A stretch of 64,000 nt of DNA from contig NZ_RRUE01000001.1 in NCBI RefSeq assembly GCF_003892345.1, forward strand, positions 465,008 to 529,007. Reading direction: 5' to 3'. Shown here piece by piece: positions 24,241 through 33,093 of the stretch; position 1 is the stretch's first letter, and the number at the start of each line of letters is the position of its first letter. Below the pieces are notes generated by a model, which saw only the letters and a program-made list of their open reading frames with translations, was not told the origin of the DNA and did not search any database. The translations under genes and the position numbers were made by a program. The stretch comes from Lautropia dentalis. Lineage in GTDB: Bacteria; Pseudomonadota; Gammaproteobacteria; Burkholderiales; Burkholderiaceae_E.

Positions 24241-26576
24241 TCGAACATCTTGTCAAGACCCTGCGCGACTCGGCGATCTTCAACCCCGAGGTTCAAGTCG
24301 CGCCCTCGTGCATCCTGTGGCCCGACAAGGACCGCCAGTGGGAGGCGGTGATCCCGCGTCTGCAAAGCGAGTTGGCGGAACTCTTGGTGCTGGGCGAGTA
24401 TGCGCCCGAGAGCCGTACGGGACCGGCCATCTGGCTGCGCTGCGTGATTGCGGGCAAGGCGCCCGATGTCACTTTGCCAGCCGACCGCGTGCCGGTGTTC
24501 TACCTGCCCGGCGTAAGCCGCCAGGACCTGCGGGCCATCGAAGACTGCCCGGAGCTCTTGAAGCCCTTGGCCGAGCTGCAGTACCGGGGCGTGATCTGGT
24601 CGCAGGCGAACGCCAAGGACTGGACCATCATGGCCTTCCTGAAGTCCGACCAAGGCGGCATGGGTTTGGATGTGGCCCAGGACAACGACGCCAAGAACGC
24701 CATGCAACTGGCGCTGTACCGGCTGCTGGATGAAGAGCTTGAACTGCTGAAGGGCAAGCGGTTGGACAAGGACTACTTCAACACCCTGCTGACCGGCGGC
24801 GACCCGGTGCGCGACCTGCTGCGGTGGCTGGATCTGGGCGACGCGTTCCAGGCCACGCGCGGCGCCAACGAGTGGAAGGCCTTTGTGGAGGTTTGCAAGT
24901 CACAGCTGGCGTTCAACCCCCAGGCTGATGGCGTACTGGCCGGTGCCAGCAAATTGGCGACGCGCGAGGGGCCCTGGCATTCAGTGTGGGAGCGGTACAG
25001 CGAAGCACCGAAGCGCTACCCCAACATCCCGAGCCGAATCCGCCAGTGCAAGCCGCCCGACCTGGGCATCTTCGACACGCCTGCCGAAAAGCTTAGCGGC
25101 TGGCCGCAATGGAATGACGAGCAGGAGAAGGCGCTGCAGCATGATTTGCTGGCCTTGAGCCATATGCCTGCGCACGAAGCCAGGAAACGGGTGCTGGAAC
25201 TTGAGAAGGCCCATGCGCTGCGCCGTGAGCTGGTGTGGGCTGAGTTAGGTGAGTCGCCGCTGGCGCTGGCCGCCAAGCACCTGACAGTGGTTGCGGAAGT
25301 AAGCAAGACGGCGTTGGCGGCCGGCTCGGTTGCGGACTTACAGGCCATGTACGCCACGCAGGGCTGGCGCGCCGACGATGCGGTGCTGTCAGCGCTGGCG
25401 TGCGTCGACAAGGCAGCCGACGTTGACGCGGTGACGGCCGCTGTTCGGGCGATCTATTTACCCTGGCTGGAGGAGTCTGCGCGCTACCTGCAAAAGTTGG
25501 TTGATGGATCGAGCTACCCCGGAGGAACGATCGCCAGCGCCAAGGCCTTCGCCGCCTCCAAGGGCGAGTGCGTGCTGTTTGTGGATGGCCTGCGTTTTGA
25601 TGCGGCTCGCCGTCTCTCAGCGGTCCTGGAGACACGCGGTTGCCAAGTGGCGGAAGCCATGAGCTGGACGGCGCTGCCCAGCGTGACCGCGACCGGCAAG
25701 GCAGCTGCTTCGCCAGTGCGGACCAAGATCAGCGGTGCCGACGACTGCGATGACTTCGAACCTTGCGTCGCCGCAACGGGCCAGTCCCTCAAGGGTGGTT
25801 ACCATCTGAAAAAACTACTGAATGACAACCACTGGAAAGTGCTGGACCGTACCGAGAACGGCAATGGCCAGGGTAACGCGTGGTGCGAATTTGGCGACAT
25901 CGATAGCGAGGGTCATGCGCGCGGTTGGAAGCTTGCCAAGCACATCGACCCGCTTCTTGCCGAGATTGCAGAACGCATTGGCGCCTTGTTGGCTGCCGGT
26001 TGGAACAGCGTCAGGGTGGTGACCGACCATGGCTGGCTACTCATGCCGGGTAAGTTACCCACGATTCAGATGTCCAAGGACCTCACCGACAACAAGTGGG
26101 GCCGCTGTGCTGCCATCAAGCCAGGAGCCTCAACCAGTGAGCGCTTGTACCCCTGGTTCTGGAACCCGAACCAGCAGTTTGCTTTGGCTGACGGTGTGAG
26201 CTGCTATGGCAAATCGGTGGACTACAACCACGGTGGGTTGAGCCTGCAAGAGTGCCTGGTTCTGGATCTGGTGGTGACCAGAACCGGGGGCATGCCGGGC
26301 AAACAGGTGGCCGAGTTCATCGACATTACTTGGAAGGGCTTGCGCTGCACGGTGGCAGTGGATGGCCAGTATGCGAATTTGTCCCTGGATATTCGTACCC
26401 AGGCTGGCGATCCGGCATCCAGTGTGGTTGTGAGCGTGAAACCGCTCAAGGACAACGGCACCGCATCTGTGGTTGTTGAAAACGAAGAACTGCAAGGCCA
26501 CGCGGCGTTTCTGGTTTTGCTCAGCCCATCGGGCGAGCTGGTGGCCGAAGCAAGCACCGTGATCGGCGGAGAATGA
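24231..26576 (+). CDS. pglZ: BREX alkaline-phosphatase-superfamily protein PglZ
   Basis: A 781-aa PglZ-domain protein. The metal-binding pattern of the alkaline phosphatase superfamily is visible as VLFVDGLRFDAARRLSAVL (Asp452) and VRVVTDHGWLLMPG (Asp599, His600), followed by SVDYNHGGLSLQECLVLDLVV, the usual C-terminal PglZ signature. PglZ is required for both methylation and restriction in type I BREX and has metal-dependent nuclease activity in some cases. I chose ATG 24231 with GGAGG about 9 bp upstream, inside the end of brxU; the frame is open further upstream, but that part overlaps brxU coding sequence. Only three bases separate it from brxL. Confidence 0.93.
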   Translation: MRVIEHLVKTLRDSAIFNPEVQVAPSCILWPDKDRQWEAVIPRLQSELAELLVLGEYAPESRTGPAIWLRCVIAGKAPDVTLPADRVPVFYLPGVSRQDLRAIEDCPELLKPLAELQYRGVIWSQANAKDWTIMAFLKSDQGGMGLDVAQDNDAKNAMQLALYRLLDEELELLKGKRLDKDYFNTLLTGGDPVRDLLRWLDLGDAFQATRGANEWKAFVEVCKSQLAFNPQADGVLAGASKLATREGPWHSVWERYSEAPKRYPNIPSRIRQCKPPDLGIFDTPAEKLSGWPQWNDEQEKALQHDLLALSHMPAHEARKRVLELEKAHALRRELVWAELGESPLALAAKHLTVVAEVSKTALAAGSVADLQAMYATQGWRADDAVLSALACVDKAADVDAVTAAVRAIYLPWLEESARYLQKLVDGSSYPGGTIASAKAFAASKGECVLFVDGLRFDAARRLSAVLETRGCQVAEAMSWTALPSVTATGKAAASPVRTKISGADDCDDFEPCVAATGQSLKGGYHLKKLLNDNHWKVLDRTENGNGQGNAWCEFGDIDSEGHARGWKLAKHIDPLLAEIAERIGALLAAGWNSVRVVTDHGWLLMPGKLPTIQMSKDLTDNKWGRCAAIKPGASTSERLYPWFWNPNQQFALADGVSCYGKSVDYNHGGLSLQECLVLDLVVTRTGGMPGKQVAEFIDITWKGLRCTVAVDGQYANLSLDIRTQAGDPASSVVVSVKPLKDNGTASVVVENEELQGHAAFLVLLSPSGELVAEASTVIGGE

Positions 26577-26579
26577 TGA

Positions 26580-28628
26580 ATGATTGAACTTGATCAGATA
26601 GATAAAAAGGCCGCCTCGGTGCTAGACGGGTATCTGGTCCGGAAAGACCTGGTCCGCACCTTCAGTCGGCAGTTTCCGGTACCTACCTATGTGGTCGAGT
26701 TCATGCTTGGGCGCTATTGCGCCAGTACTGATCAGGAGGAGATCGACGAAGGGCTGGAGATCGTTCAACGCCAGCTCAAGTCCCGCACGGTGCGTGCCGG
26801 CGAGGAAGAACTTTTCAAGGCCAAGGCGCTTGAAACAGGTGAGGTGAAAATCATCGACCTCGTGACGGCGCGCGTGGACAACAAGGGCGAGTACGTGGCC
26901 AGCCTGCCGAGCTTGCGCCTGACGGATGTGCGCATTAGCAGCGAACTCGTCAACCAACACGAACGCATGCTGACGGGTGGCTTCTATGCCGAGCTGGGCG
27001 TGACGTTCGATGTGGCGATCGCGCAGGAAGCCAAAGGGCGGCCGTTTGGGATTACCTCGCTTCGGGAGATTCAGCTATCGAAGCGCGACGTTCTGGAGAC
27101 GCTGTCCAAGGCACGCGCCGAATTTACGACTGAGGAGTGGAAGTCGTTTCTGCTGCGGTCTATTGGAATTGAACCAACGGGGCTGAGCGAACGACAGAAG
27201 AACGCGCTGCTTCTGCGGATGGTGCCTTTTGTAGAGCGCAACTACAACCTGGTGGAGCTTGGGCCACGTGGTACGGGCAAGAGCCATCTGTTCCAGCAGG
27301 TTTCGCCCTACGCCCACCTGATTTCGGGCGGCAAGGCCACAGTGGCCAAGATGTTCGTGGAGAACACGGCCCGTGGTCGTCGTGGCCTAGTGTGCCAGTA
27401 CGACGTCGTGTGCTTCGATGAAGTGTCGGGCATTTCCTTCGATCAGAAGGACGGCGTGAACATCATGAAGGGTTACATGGAGTCCGGCGAGTTCAGCCGG
27501 GGCAAGGAGAGCATTCGAGCGGACGGCAGCATCGTCCTGGTCGGCAACTTCGACGTCGACGTGGAACATCAGCAGCGCGTGGGGCACTTGTTTGGCCCCA
27601 TGCCGCCAGAGATGCGCGACGATACCGCTTTCATGGACCGCATCCACGCGTTTCTGCCGGGTTGGGACGTACCCAAAATCAATAAGGACTTGGTCACCAA
27701 TCATTTCGGCCTAGTCAGCGACTTCCTGTCCGAATGCTGGAGCCAGCTTCGGAACCAGAGTCGGGTGAGCGAGTTGCAGAACCGAGTCTTCTTTGGCGGA
27801 GCCCTGTCTGGCCGAGACACGAATGCGGTCAACAAGACGGTCAGCGGCCTGCTAAAGCTGTTGTACCCGAGCTCTGACACCCCGGTTCCGGACGAAGACA
27901 TGGAATGGGCCGTTCGCATCGCCATGGAGGTTCGGCGCCGAGTCAAAGAGCAGCAGAAGCGTGTGGGCGCTGCCGAGTTTCGGAACACGCACTTCAGCTA
28001 CATCATGGGCGCCGACGGCGTGGAGAAGTTTGTGTCGACGCCTGAGCTGCAAAGCGACAACAGCATTGGCGGCGACCCGCTGGAGCCAGGTCAGGTGTGG
28101 ACCATCAGCCCGGGTGGCGGCGAAGAAAACTCGGGCCTCTACCGCATCGAGGTCAATGAAGGCCCAGGCTCCGGTGTGAAGGTACTCAACAAGCCAATTC
28201 CACCCGCATTCCGCGAGAGCATCGGCTTCGCCGAGCAGAACCTATACGCCAGGTCCATGCAATTGGTGGGTGACAAAGACCCTCGGCAGCATGAATTCAC
28301 CGTACAGCTTCGGGCGTTTGACGCGGCGAAGTCAGGTGCCAAGCTTGGTGTGGCCTCTTTGGTCGCCCTATGCACGTCACTGTTGAAGCGAAGCGTGCGT
28401 GGTGGCTTGATCATCGTCGGCGAGATCAACCTCGGGGGCTCGATCGAACCGGTCCACAACGCGGTCACGATTGCCGAGATCGCCGTTGAGAAAGGTGCGA
28501 CGTCGCTGCTGATGCCGGTGGCGTGTCGGCGCCAGTTGGTTGACTTGTCCGACGACATGGCGACCAAGATCGACATCCAGTTTTACTCCGACGCCCGCGA
28601 TGCGTTGTTGAAGGCAATGGTCGAATGA
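26580..28628 (+). CDS. brxL: BREX Lon-like AAA+ protein BrxL
   Basis: A 682-aa AAA+ protein: MIELDQIDKKAASVLDGYLVRKDLVR start, Walker A GPRGTGKS at residues 228-235, Walker B region YDVVCFDEVSGISFDQKDG, and a C-terminal Lon-protease-like fold (about 590-682; GGLIIVGEINLGGSIEPVHNAVTIAEIAVEKGATSLLMP). By eye, neither the Lon catalytic Ser (DGPSAG) nor the Lys (IGGLKEK) is present at the aligned positions (SGAKLG and VHNAVT), so peptidase activity is doubtful; known BrxL proteins behave as DNA-binding ring ATPases. Last essential gene of the operon, which defines this locus as type I BREX. Confidence 0.94.
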   Translation: MIELDQIDKKAASVLDGYLVRKDLVRTFSRQFPVPTYVVEFMLGRYCASTDQEEIDEGLEIVQRQLKSRTVRAGEEELFKAKALETGEVKIIDLVTARVDNKGEYVASLPSLRLTDVRISSELVNQHERMLTGGFYAELGVTFDVAIAQEAKGRPFGITSLREIQLSKRDVLETLSKARAEFTTEEWKSFLLRSIGIEPTGLSERQKNALLLRMVPFVERNYNLVELGPRGTGKSHLFQQVSPYAHLISGGKATVAKMFVENTARGRRGLVCQYDVVCFDEVSGISFDQKDGVNIMKGYMESGEFSRGKESIRADGSIVLVGNFDVDVEHQQRVGHLFGPMPPEMRDDTAFMDRIHAFLPGWDVPKINKDLVTNHFGLVSDFLSECWSQLRNQSRVSELQNRVFFGGALSGRDTNAVNKTVSGLLKLLYPSSDTPVPDEDMEWAVRIAMEVRRRVKEQQKRVGAAEFRNTHFSYIMGADGVEKFVSTPELQSDNSIGGDPLEPGQVWTISPGGGEENSGLYRIEVNEGPGSGVKVLNKPIPPAFRESIGFAEQNLYARSMQLVGDKDPRQHEFTVQLRAFDAAKSGAKLGVASLVALCTSLLKRSVRGGLIIVGEINLGGSIEPVHNAVTIAEIAVEKGATSLLMPVACRRQLVDLSDDMATKIDIQFYSDARDALLKAMVE

Positions 28629-28852
28629 GTGAGTCGACACAGGGAAGCGATAGCTTATTGGTGCTTTTGGGGCCCTCGGCCTGCCTTGTCCTGATACGAT
28701 CCGATCACGATAGATATAAAGGTTCCGATACACGCGAGCTGGGATACGCGACTCACCAAGTTGCGCGATGGGCGCGCTGGGTGTACACCAAGGCAGAAGG
28801 GTCACGTCGGTGTACGAAGCTGCGTTCCGCGGAATTTTCCAACAAAATGTAA
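28625..28852 (+). CDS. possible small ORF overlapping the brxL stop (doubtful)
   Basis: A 75-aa frame starting with an ATG that overlaps the brxL TGA (ATGA) and starting MSESTQGSDSLLVLLGPSACLVLI. The overlap mimics the coupling seen elsewhere in the operon, but the sequence has no recognisable motif and its end is Arg/Lys-rich, as chance frames often are. It would lie between brxL and the ssrA terminator. More likely non-coding island-end sequence than a gene. Confidence 0.15.
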   Translation: MSESTQGSDSLLVLLGPSACLVLIRSDHDRYKGSDTRELGYATHQVARWARWVYTKAEGSRRCTKLRSAEFSNKM

Positions 28853-28872
28853 GAATATGGACGATCAGTCAA

Positions 28873-28906
28873 GAAAAAAGCCCGACCGGGATAAGCGATC
28901 GGGCTT
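28873..28906 (-). terminator. Rho-independent terminator of ssrA
   Basis: On the minus strand a stem of AAGCCCGATCG and CGGTCGGGCTT with one mismatch is followed by a run of six T. It lies 7 bases beyond the CCA end of the tmRNA. The run of A on the plus strand is at 28874-28879. Confidence 0.88.
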
Positions 28907-28913
28907 GGGATGC

Positions 28914-29276
28914 TGGTGGAGCCGGCGGGAATCGAACCCGCGTCCGAAAGTCTTCTGCAACCAGTTCTACGTGTGTAGTGACGCCTTTAGGATCTCGTTG
29001 CCGTTACGCCGACGCACGGGCTCAACCAGCAACCAGCCACCTGGGTTTTAGGCTCTGACGAGGTGGCCCCGCCAGAGACGATTCGGTAAAAATGACACTG
29101 CTGCCCCTTGCGGGGCCCGGGCTACCGACAACCCGGTGCAGCGGCTAGGCCTCAAGCGGCCAGTGCGAAACGCTCGTCGTTGGCGTTTATTTGGTTTTCC
29201 GGTGGATTAACGAGGTGACGGACCCTCGACACGCCCTGAGCCGCTTCACTACCCCCGTCGAAACCAGGTCGGCCCC
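28914..29276 (-). ncRNA. ssrA: transfer-messenger RNA (tmRNA)
   Basis: One-piece tmRNA of 363 nt that rescues stalled ribosomes with SmpB. The 5' end GGGGCCG pairs with CGGCTCC before the 3' terminal ACCA, forming the acceptor stem; the 3' part contains the T-arm GGTTCGATTCC and the 5' part has the conserved CTGGTTTCGACGGGGGT. The tag reading frame lies at 29152-29184 on the minus strand and encodes ANDERFALAA followed by TGA, the form typical of betaproteobacteria. Pseudoknot-rich sequence lies between tag and 3' end. Its 3' end points at the BREX operon; tmRNA 3' ends are frequent integration points, but I saw no duplicated 3' end or integrase here. Confidence 0.96.
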
Positions 29277-29286
29277 AAGAACGTCC

Positions 29287-29292
29287 ATTGTA
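29287..29292 (-). promoter_or_regulatory. candidate -10 box of ssrA
   Basis: On the minus strand TACAAT lies 10 bases before the tmRNA 5' end at 29276, the right place for a -10 element. A TTGACA (29300-29305) is only 7 bp upstream of it, too close to serve as its -35, so the -35 is unclear. Confidence 0.45.
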
Positions 29293-29932
29293 CCTGCCCT
29301 GTCAAGAGGGGGGCAGCGGAAGGGCTGTGGGTTGCACGGGGGGCAGGTTTCGGGCGACGGATGGGCAGGTGAGGGTGGTAGTGCACGCAGGCGAGGGGCT
29401 GGCAAAGAAGGATCTGCGCCAGCCCACGGCTGTGGAAAGAGGGGTGATATGCCCCCCGGATCATGGATGACTGGGCGCTGCGATCTTCCGGGTCTGGCCG
29501 GCCAAAGCCCCGGTCGGCCAAAGCCCCGGTTGTCTGGGACACGAACATGGTAATGGGGAGCGGAGGATGTGTCAGGCGCAGGCTACGGTGATGGCGGTGA
29601 TGGCGGTGATGGCGGTGATGGCGCCAGAGATGCCCGATTTTGCTGACTCACTGGTCATATTATGGATTTTCTGATGGCATGTCAGTTGGTGCAGATAACC
29701 GACAGATCCGTGTGCGTGTCGGCCAGGTCTTTACAGGAACCACAAATGCGCCCTGCTGCTCGCATATCCGGTTATTCACATATTAATTTCACAGATTCGT
29801 TTGTTCATATATGAATGTTCGCGGAGGCTCCTCTGTGGTCCTCCCTGTTGTTTTGTGCGGTTGCAGCATGGCCGCCACGGGCGCCGTGGCAGCGAAAAAT
29901 AGCGTGGTTTTCCTGACAACGACGCTCGGGAT
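29293..29932. other. intergenic region between ssrA and nirK with short tandem repeats
   Basis: About 640 bp with no convincing gene on either strand. It contains two adjacent copies of the 16-mer CGGCCAAAGCCCCGGT (29499-29514 and 29515-29530) and four perfect copies of the 9-mer GGTGATGGC (29587-29622). From about 29640 the sequence becomes AT-rich, consistent with the start of the nirK regulatory region. The GC-rich first half could be island-edge or spacer DNA; I see no known element in it. Confidence 0.55.
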
Positions 29933-29946
29933 TTGATGCAAATCAA
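29933..29946. promoter_or_regulatory. FNR/ANR/DNR-type binding site upstream of nirK
   Basis: TTGATGCAAATCAA is a perfect match to the CRP/FNR-family anaerobic consensus TTGAT-N4-ATCAA. It lies 149 bp before the nirK start codon. Such a box fits oxygen- or NO-responsive activation of denitrification genes by FNR, ANR, DNR or NNR. The exact start site is not evident; a -41.5 arrangement would place it near 29981. Confidence 0.8.
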
Positions 29947-30094
29947 TGTTTCACTATAGGGGTATGTGAAATTGATGGATGTCAAATATTTCGGATTTTC
30001 ATTCCGATAGATTGGCTGCAGATGGTTTCGGCCGGGGTGGCCCCGGTCACGGTGTTCACTACAACCCGCTTCATTCCTTAGAGAGGTTTCACCC

Positions 30095-31264
30095 ATGTTT
30101 GCTTCTGCGATGCGCAAGGCACTTCTCTGCTCCGCCATCAGTGCTTGCTTCATTGGCACCTCCGCCATGGCTGAAGGGCAGATCGTTTCCGAGACTGGTG
30201 GCCTGCCTGGTTACGATGTTGTCAAGGCGCCGGCCAGCATTGCCAAGCTGCCGCGTGTGAAACAAAAGCTGGTTTCGCCCCCGTTCGTGCCCGAGCACAC
30301 CCTGACGCCGCCGAAGTCCCCGCGGATCGTCGAAGTCGAGATGTTCATCGAAGAGAAGGAAATCGAGGTCGAGCCCGGTGTGTTCATGTGGGCCTTCACC
30401 TTCAACGGCCACGTCCCCGGCCCGATGATCATCGTGCACGAGGGTGACTACGTCGAGCTGACGCTGAAGAACCTGGCCAAGAACGAGCTGGTGCACAACA
30501 TCGACTTCCATGCCTCCACGGGCGCGCTGGGTGCTGGCGAGCTGACCCACGTCCAGCCTGGTCAGGAGGTGAAGGTGCGCTGGAAGGCCACCAAGCCGGG
30601 CACCTTCGTGTATCACTGCGCCCCGGGCGGCCCGATGATTCCCTGGCACGTGGTGCACGGCATGAACGGTGCCATCACGGTGCTGCCGAAAGAGGGCCTG
30701 CACGACAAGAACGGCAAGAAACTGCACTACGACCGTGCCTACTACATCGGCGAGCAGGACTTCTATCTGCCCCGGGATGAGAAAGGCGAGTTCAAGCGCT
30801 ACAGCAGCCCGGCCGAGTCGATGGCCGACGACCGCGAGGTCATGGACAAGCTGATCCCGTCGCACATCGTGTTCGGCGAGCGCAAGGGTGCCTACACGGG
30901 CGAGAACGCGCTGACGGCCAAGGTTGGCGAGACGGTGATGATCTACCACTCGCAGGCCAACCGCTTCTCGTATCCCCACCTGATCGGTGGTCACGGCGAC
31001 TACGTCTGGGAGCGCGGCAATCTGGCCGACACCCCGGCGCAGAACCTGGAAACCTGGGCCATCGCCGCCGGTTCGACGGGCGCTGCCATGTACACCTTCA
31101 AGCAGCCCGGCGTGTATGTGTACCTGAACCACAACCTGATCGAGGCGGTGGACCTGGGTGCGCTGGCCCAGATCAAGGTGGACGGCAAGTGGCACAACGA
31201 CCTGATGGAACAGGTCGAGCCGCCGCATGACTCCCCCGAGCCCAAGGCTGCAGACAAGAAGTAA
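30095..31264 (+). CDS. nirK: copper-containing nitrite reductase NirK
   Basis: Periplasmic enzyme of 389 aa reducing nitrite to nitric oxide with copper, a trimer of two-cupredoxin subunits. A signal peptide ends about residue 26 (SAMA). Type 1 copper ligands are His134, Cys175, His185 and Met190; type 2 copper ligands are His139, His174 and His346; the catalytic Asp137 and His257 are also present (VHNIDFHAST, VYHCAPGGPMIPWHVVHGM, IPSHIVFG, LNHNLIEA). One extra residue lies between Cys175 and His185 relative to the Alcaligenes enzyme. GAGAGG precedes the ATG. A perfect FNR-type box lies upstream. The three following genes form a copper-handling cluster that may load this enzyme. Confidence 0.97.
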   Translation: MFASAMRKALLCSAISACFIGTSAMAEGQIVSETGGLPGYDVVKAPASIAKLPRVKQKLVSPPFVPEHTLTPPKSPRIVEVEMFIEEKEIEVEPGVFMWAFTFNGHVPGPMIIVHEGDYVELTLKNLAKNELVHNIDFHASTGALGAGELTHVQPGQEVKVRWKATKPGTFVYHCAPGGPMIPWHVVHGMNGAITVLPKEGLHDKNGKKLHYDRAYYIGEQDFYLPRDEKGEFKRYSSPAESMADDREVMDKLIPSHIVFGERKGAYTGENALTAKVGETVMIYHSQANRFSYPHLIGGHGDYVWERGNLADTPAQNLETWAIAAGSTGAAMYTFKQPGVYVYLNHNLIEAVDLGALAQIKVDGKWHNDLMEQVEPPHDSPEPKAADKK

Positions 31265-31492
31265 ACGTCTGTGAGCACAGGGGAGCCGGAGGGGCCGCAA
31301 GCATTTCGGCCCCCCGGGCATGGAGGCCCACGGGTCGGCCGGCAGGCCGGTCGACCGGCGGCCGCCAGCGTCCGCATGGCCATGATTGGCCCGGATGTTC
31401 GATAGGGTATGAGCCATCAATGGGCCGAAGGCAGTATGCTGTCATCGGCCCTTCTGTTTTTTCAGGGCGTGGATTTCTGGAGGAGCTTTGTC

Positions 31493-32362
31493 ATGTTGAA
31501 ACGATGGATGGTGGCTGCCGGGCTGGGCATGATGCTGACGGCGGGTACGGGTATGGCGTTCGGGCAGGGGCCGCTTCAAGTGGCTGCCGCAGAGGCTGGT
31601 GCAACCCAGGCGAAGGATGCCGAGCCACAGGGCACGATGATTGCGCCGAAGCAGCCCGTGATGGGCCGGCGTATCACGTTCGATCTGGAAGACGAGAAGG
31701 GCAAGGTCACGCAAGACAGCTTCAGGGACAAATACCTGCTGCTGGCAGTCGGGTATTCGTCCTGTCCGGACATCTGTCCGACCACGCTGTTCGAGTACGG
31801 CGAGGTGATGAAGGCGCTGAAGAATCCGGACGCGATCGTGCCGGTGTTCGTGACGATCGACCCGGTGAACGACGACGCCAAGCGTCTGAACAGCTATGTC
31901 CACTTCTTCGACGAGCGGATCGTGGGGTTGGCGGGCAGCGCGCAGAACATCCGCGCCCTGGCCGACCAGCTGGGTGCTACCTATGGCTACCGGCTGGATG
32001 GCAAGAAGCTCGACAAGCCCGAGAAGGGCGTGCCGTATTCGGTCTACCACAGTGCACTGATCTACCTGATCTCGCCGGACCGCCGGCTGGTGGATGTGTA
32101 CGACTACCAGCTTGGGCCGGAGGCCCTGACGCAGGCGCTGGACGAGGTGCTGGGCGAGCCGGCGAAGGCCGGAGGTGACGCTGCTGGCGGCATGAAGCAT
32201 GACGGCAACATGAAGGATGAAGGTGGCATGAAACACGACGGCAGCATGAAACACGGCGGTGGCATGCAGGACGGGATGAAGCATGAGGGTGACATGAAAC
32301 ACGGGGATGCCTCTGGTGACGGCAAGCCGGCTCCGGCCGCCGCGTCTGGCGAAGCAGCCTGA
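31493..32362 (+). CDS. Sco-family copper chaperone with Met/His-rich C-terminal tail
   Basis: A 289-aa SCO1/SenC-family protein: an N-terminal membrane anchor or signal (MLKRWMVAAGLGMMLTAGTGMAFG), then a thioredoxin fold with the copper-binding motif CPDIC (Cys91, Cys95) and the third ligand His186 (SVYHSALIYLI). Sco proteins deliver copper to cytochrome oxidase and to other copper enzymes. The last 65 residues form a tail of repeated GMKH/DGNMKD/GDMKHGD units rich in Met and His, which looks like a copper-binding appendage not present in typical Sco proteins. GGAGGAG is 7 bp before ATG 31493. Its position after nirK suggests copper delivery to nitrite reductase. Confidence 0.9.
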   Translation: MLKRWMVAAGLGMMLTAGTGMAFGQGPLQVAAAEAGATQAKDAEPQGTMIAPKQPVMGRRITFDLEDEKGKVTQDSFRDKYLLLAVGYSSCPDICPTTLFEYGEVMKALKNPDAIVPVFVTIDPVNDDAKRLNSYVHFFDERIVGLAGSAQNIRALADQLGATYGYRLDGKKLDKPEKGVPYSVYHSALIYLISPDRRLVDVYDYQLGPEALTQALDEVLGEPAKAGGDAAGGMKHDGNMKDEGGMKHDGSMKHGGGMQDGMKHEGDMKHGDASGDGKPAPAAASGEAA

Positions 32363-32535
32363 CAAGGGCAGACGACTGGTCGTCGTGCCCGGCTATTTAA
32401 CGTTGTGTCGCGTTTTCCGGTATGCTGGCGGAGTTGCGAGAGGCTTTGTGTTCGCAACCCGAGGTTGTGGTGGGAGCGGCTGGCCGATGTGTATGCAGGG
32501 CTGTTCCCGTTTGTTTCCCCTGGAGGAGTTTTCCC

Positions 32536-33093
32536 ATGAAAAAAACCATGATGTTTTCCGTTGCTGCCCTGCTGGCTGCTCCGGCGGTGCTGTTTTCGGG
32601 TTCTGCGGCCGCTGCCGAGGCTGCTTCGCACACCACGCTGAAAAATTGCGTGATTCAGGAAGTGGTACCGGGCAAGGACATGACGGGGGCCTATGTGACC
32701 TTCGTGCACACGGGCGCGCCGGTCAACCTGAAGGGTGCCGAGGTGCCGGACATCAGTCAGCGCGTCGAGCTGCACAACATGGTGATGAACAACGGCGTGA
32801 TGGAAATGGGTCCGCTGAAGGATCTGACCCTGAACGATGGCGAGCGCGTCTTCAAGAAGGGTGGTGACCATGTGATGCTGTTCGACGTGAAGCAGAAGCC
32901 GGCCATTGGCAGCAAGCACACGCTGACGGTGTTCTTCGACGACGGTAGCCAGGCCAGCTGTGATGCGGTGGTGAAGTCGGTGAAGGATGTGATGAAGGAT
33001 GCCGGCATGTCCGGGCATGGACATCATGGCAAGCATGGCCATCACAAGGGTGGCCACCACAAGGACGGCCACAAGGGCGAAGGGAAGCACTGA
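32536..33093 (+). CDS. PCuAC-type periplasmic copper chaperone with His-rich tail
   Basis: A 185-aa exported protein. After a signal peptide ending SAAAAE comes the PCu(A)C fold with the copper site HNMVMNNGVMEM and, about 30 residues later, GGDHVMLFD, fitting the H(M)X10MX21HXM pattern. The last 30 residues are a His/Gly/Lys-rich tail (HGHHGKHGHHKGGHHKDGHK-like), likely an extra metal-binding arm. PCuAC proteins hold Cu(I) and cooperate with Sco in loading copper enzymes. GGAGGAG precedes ATG 32536. Neighbours are sco on the left and a beta-propeller gene on the right. Confidence 0.9.
   Translation: MKKTMMFSVAALLAAPAVLFSGSAAAAEAASHTTLKNCVIQEVVPGKDMTGAYVTFVHTGAPVNLKGAEVPDISQRVELHNMVMNNGVMEMGPLKDLTLNDGERVFKKGGDHVMLFDVKQKPAIGSKHTLTVFFDDGSQASCDAVVKSVKDVMKDAGMSGHGHHGKHGHHKGGHHKDGHKGEGKH

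Noticed and set aside
28761-29058. Two short plus-strand frames over the tmRNA region
   Set aside because: They lie opposite the ssrA gene, whose acceptor stem, T-arm and tag frame are clear.
29191-29553. Short frames on both strands just upstream of ssrA
   Set aside because: Overlap the ssrA 5' part and repeat-rich spacer; no ribosome site or family resemblance.
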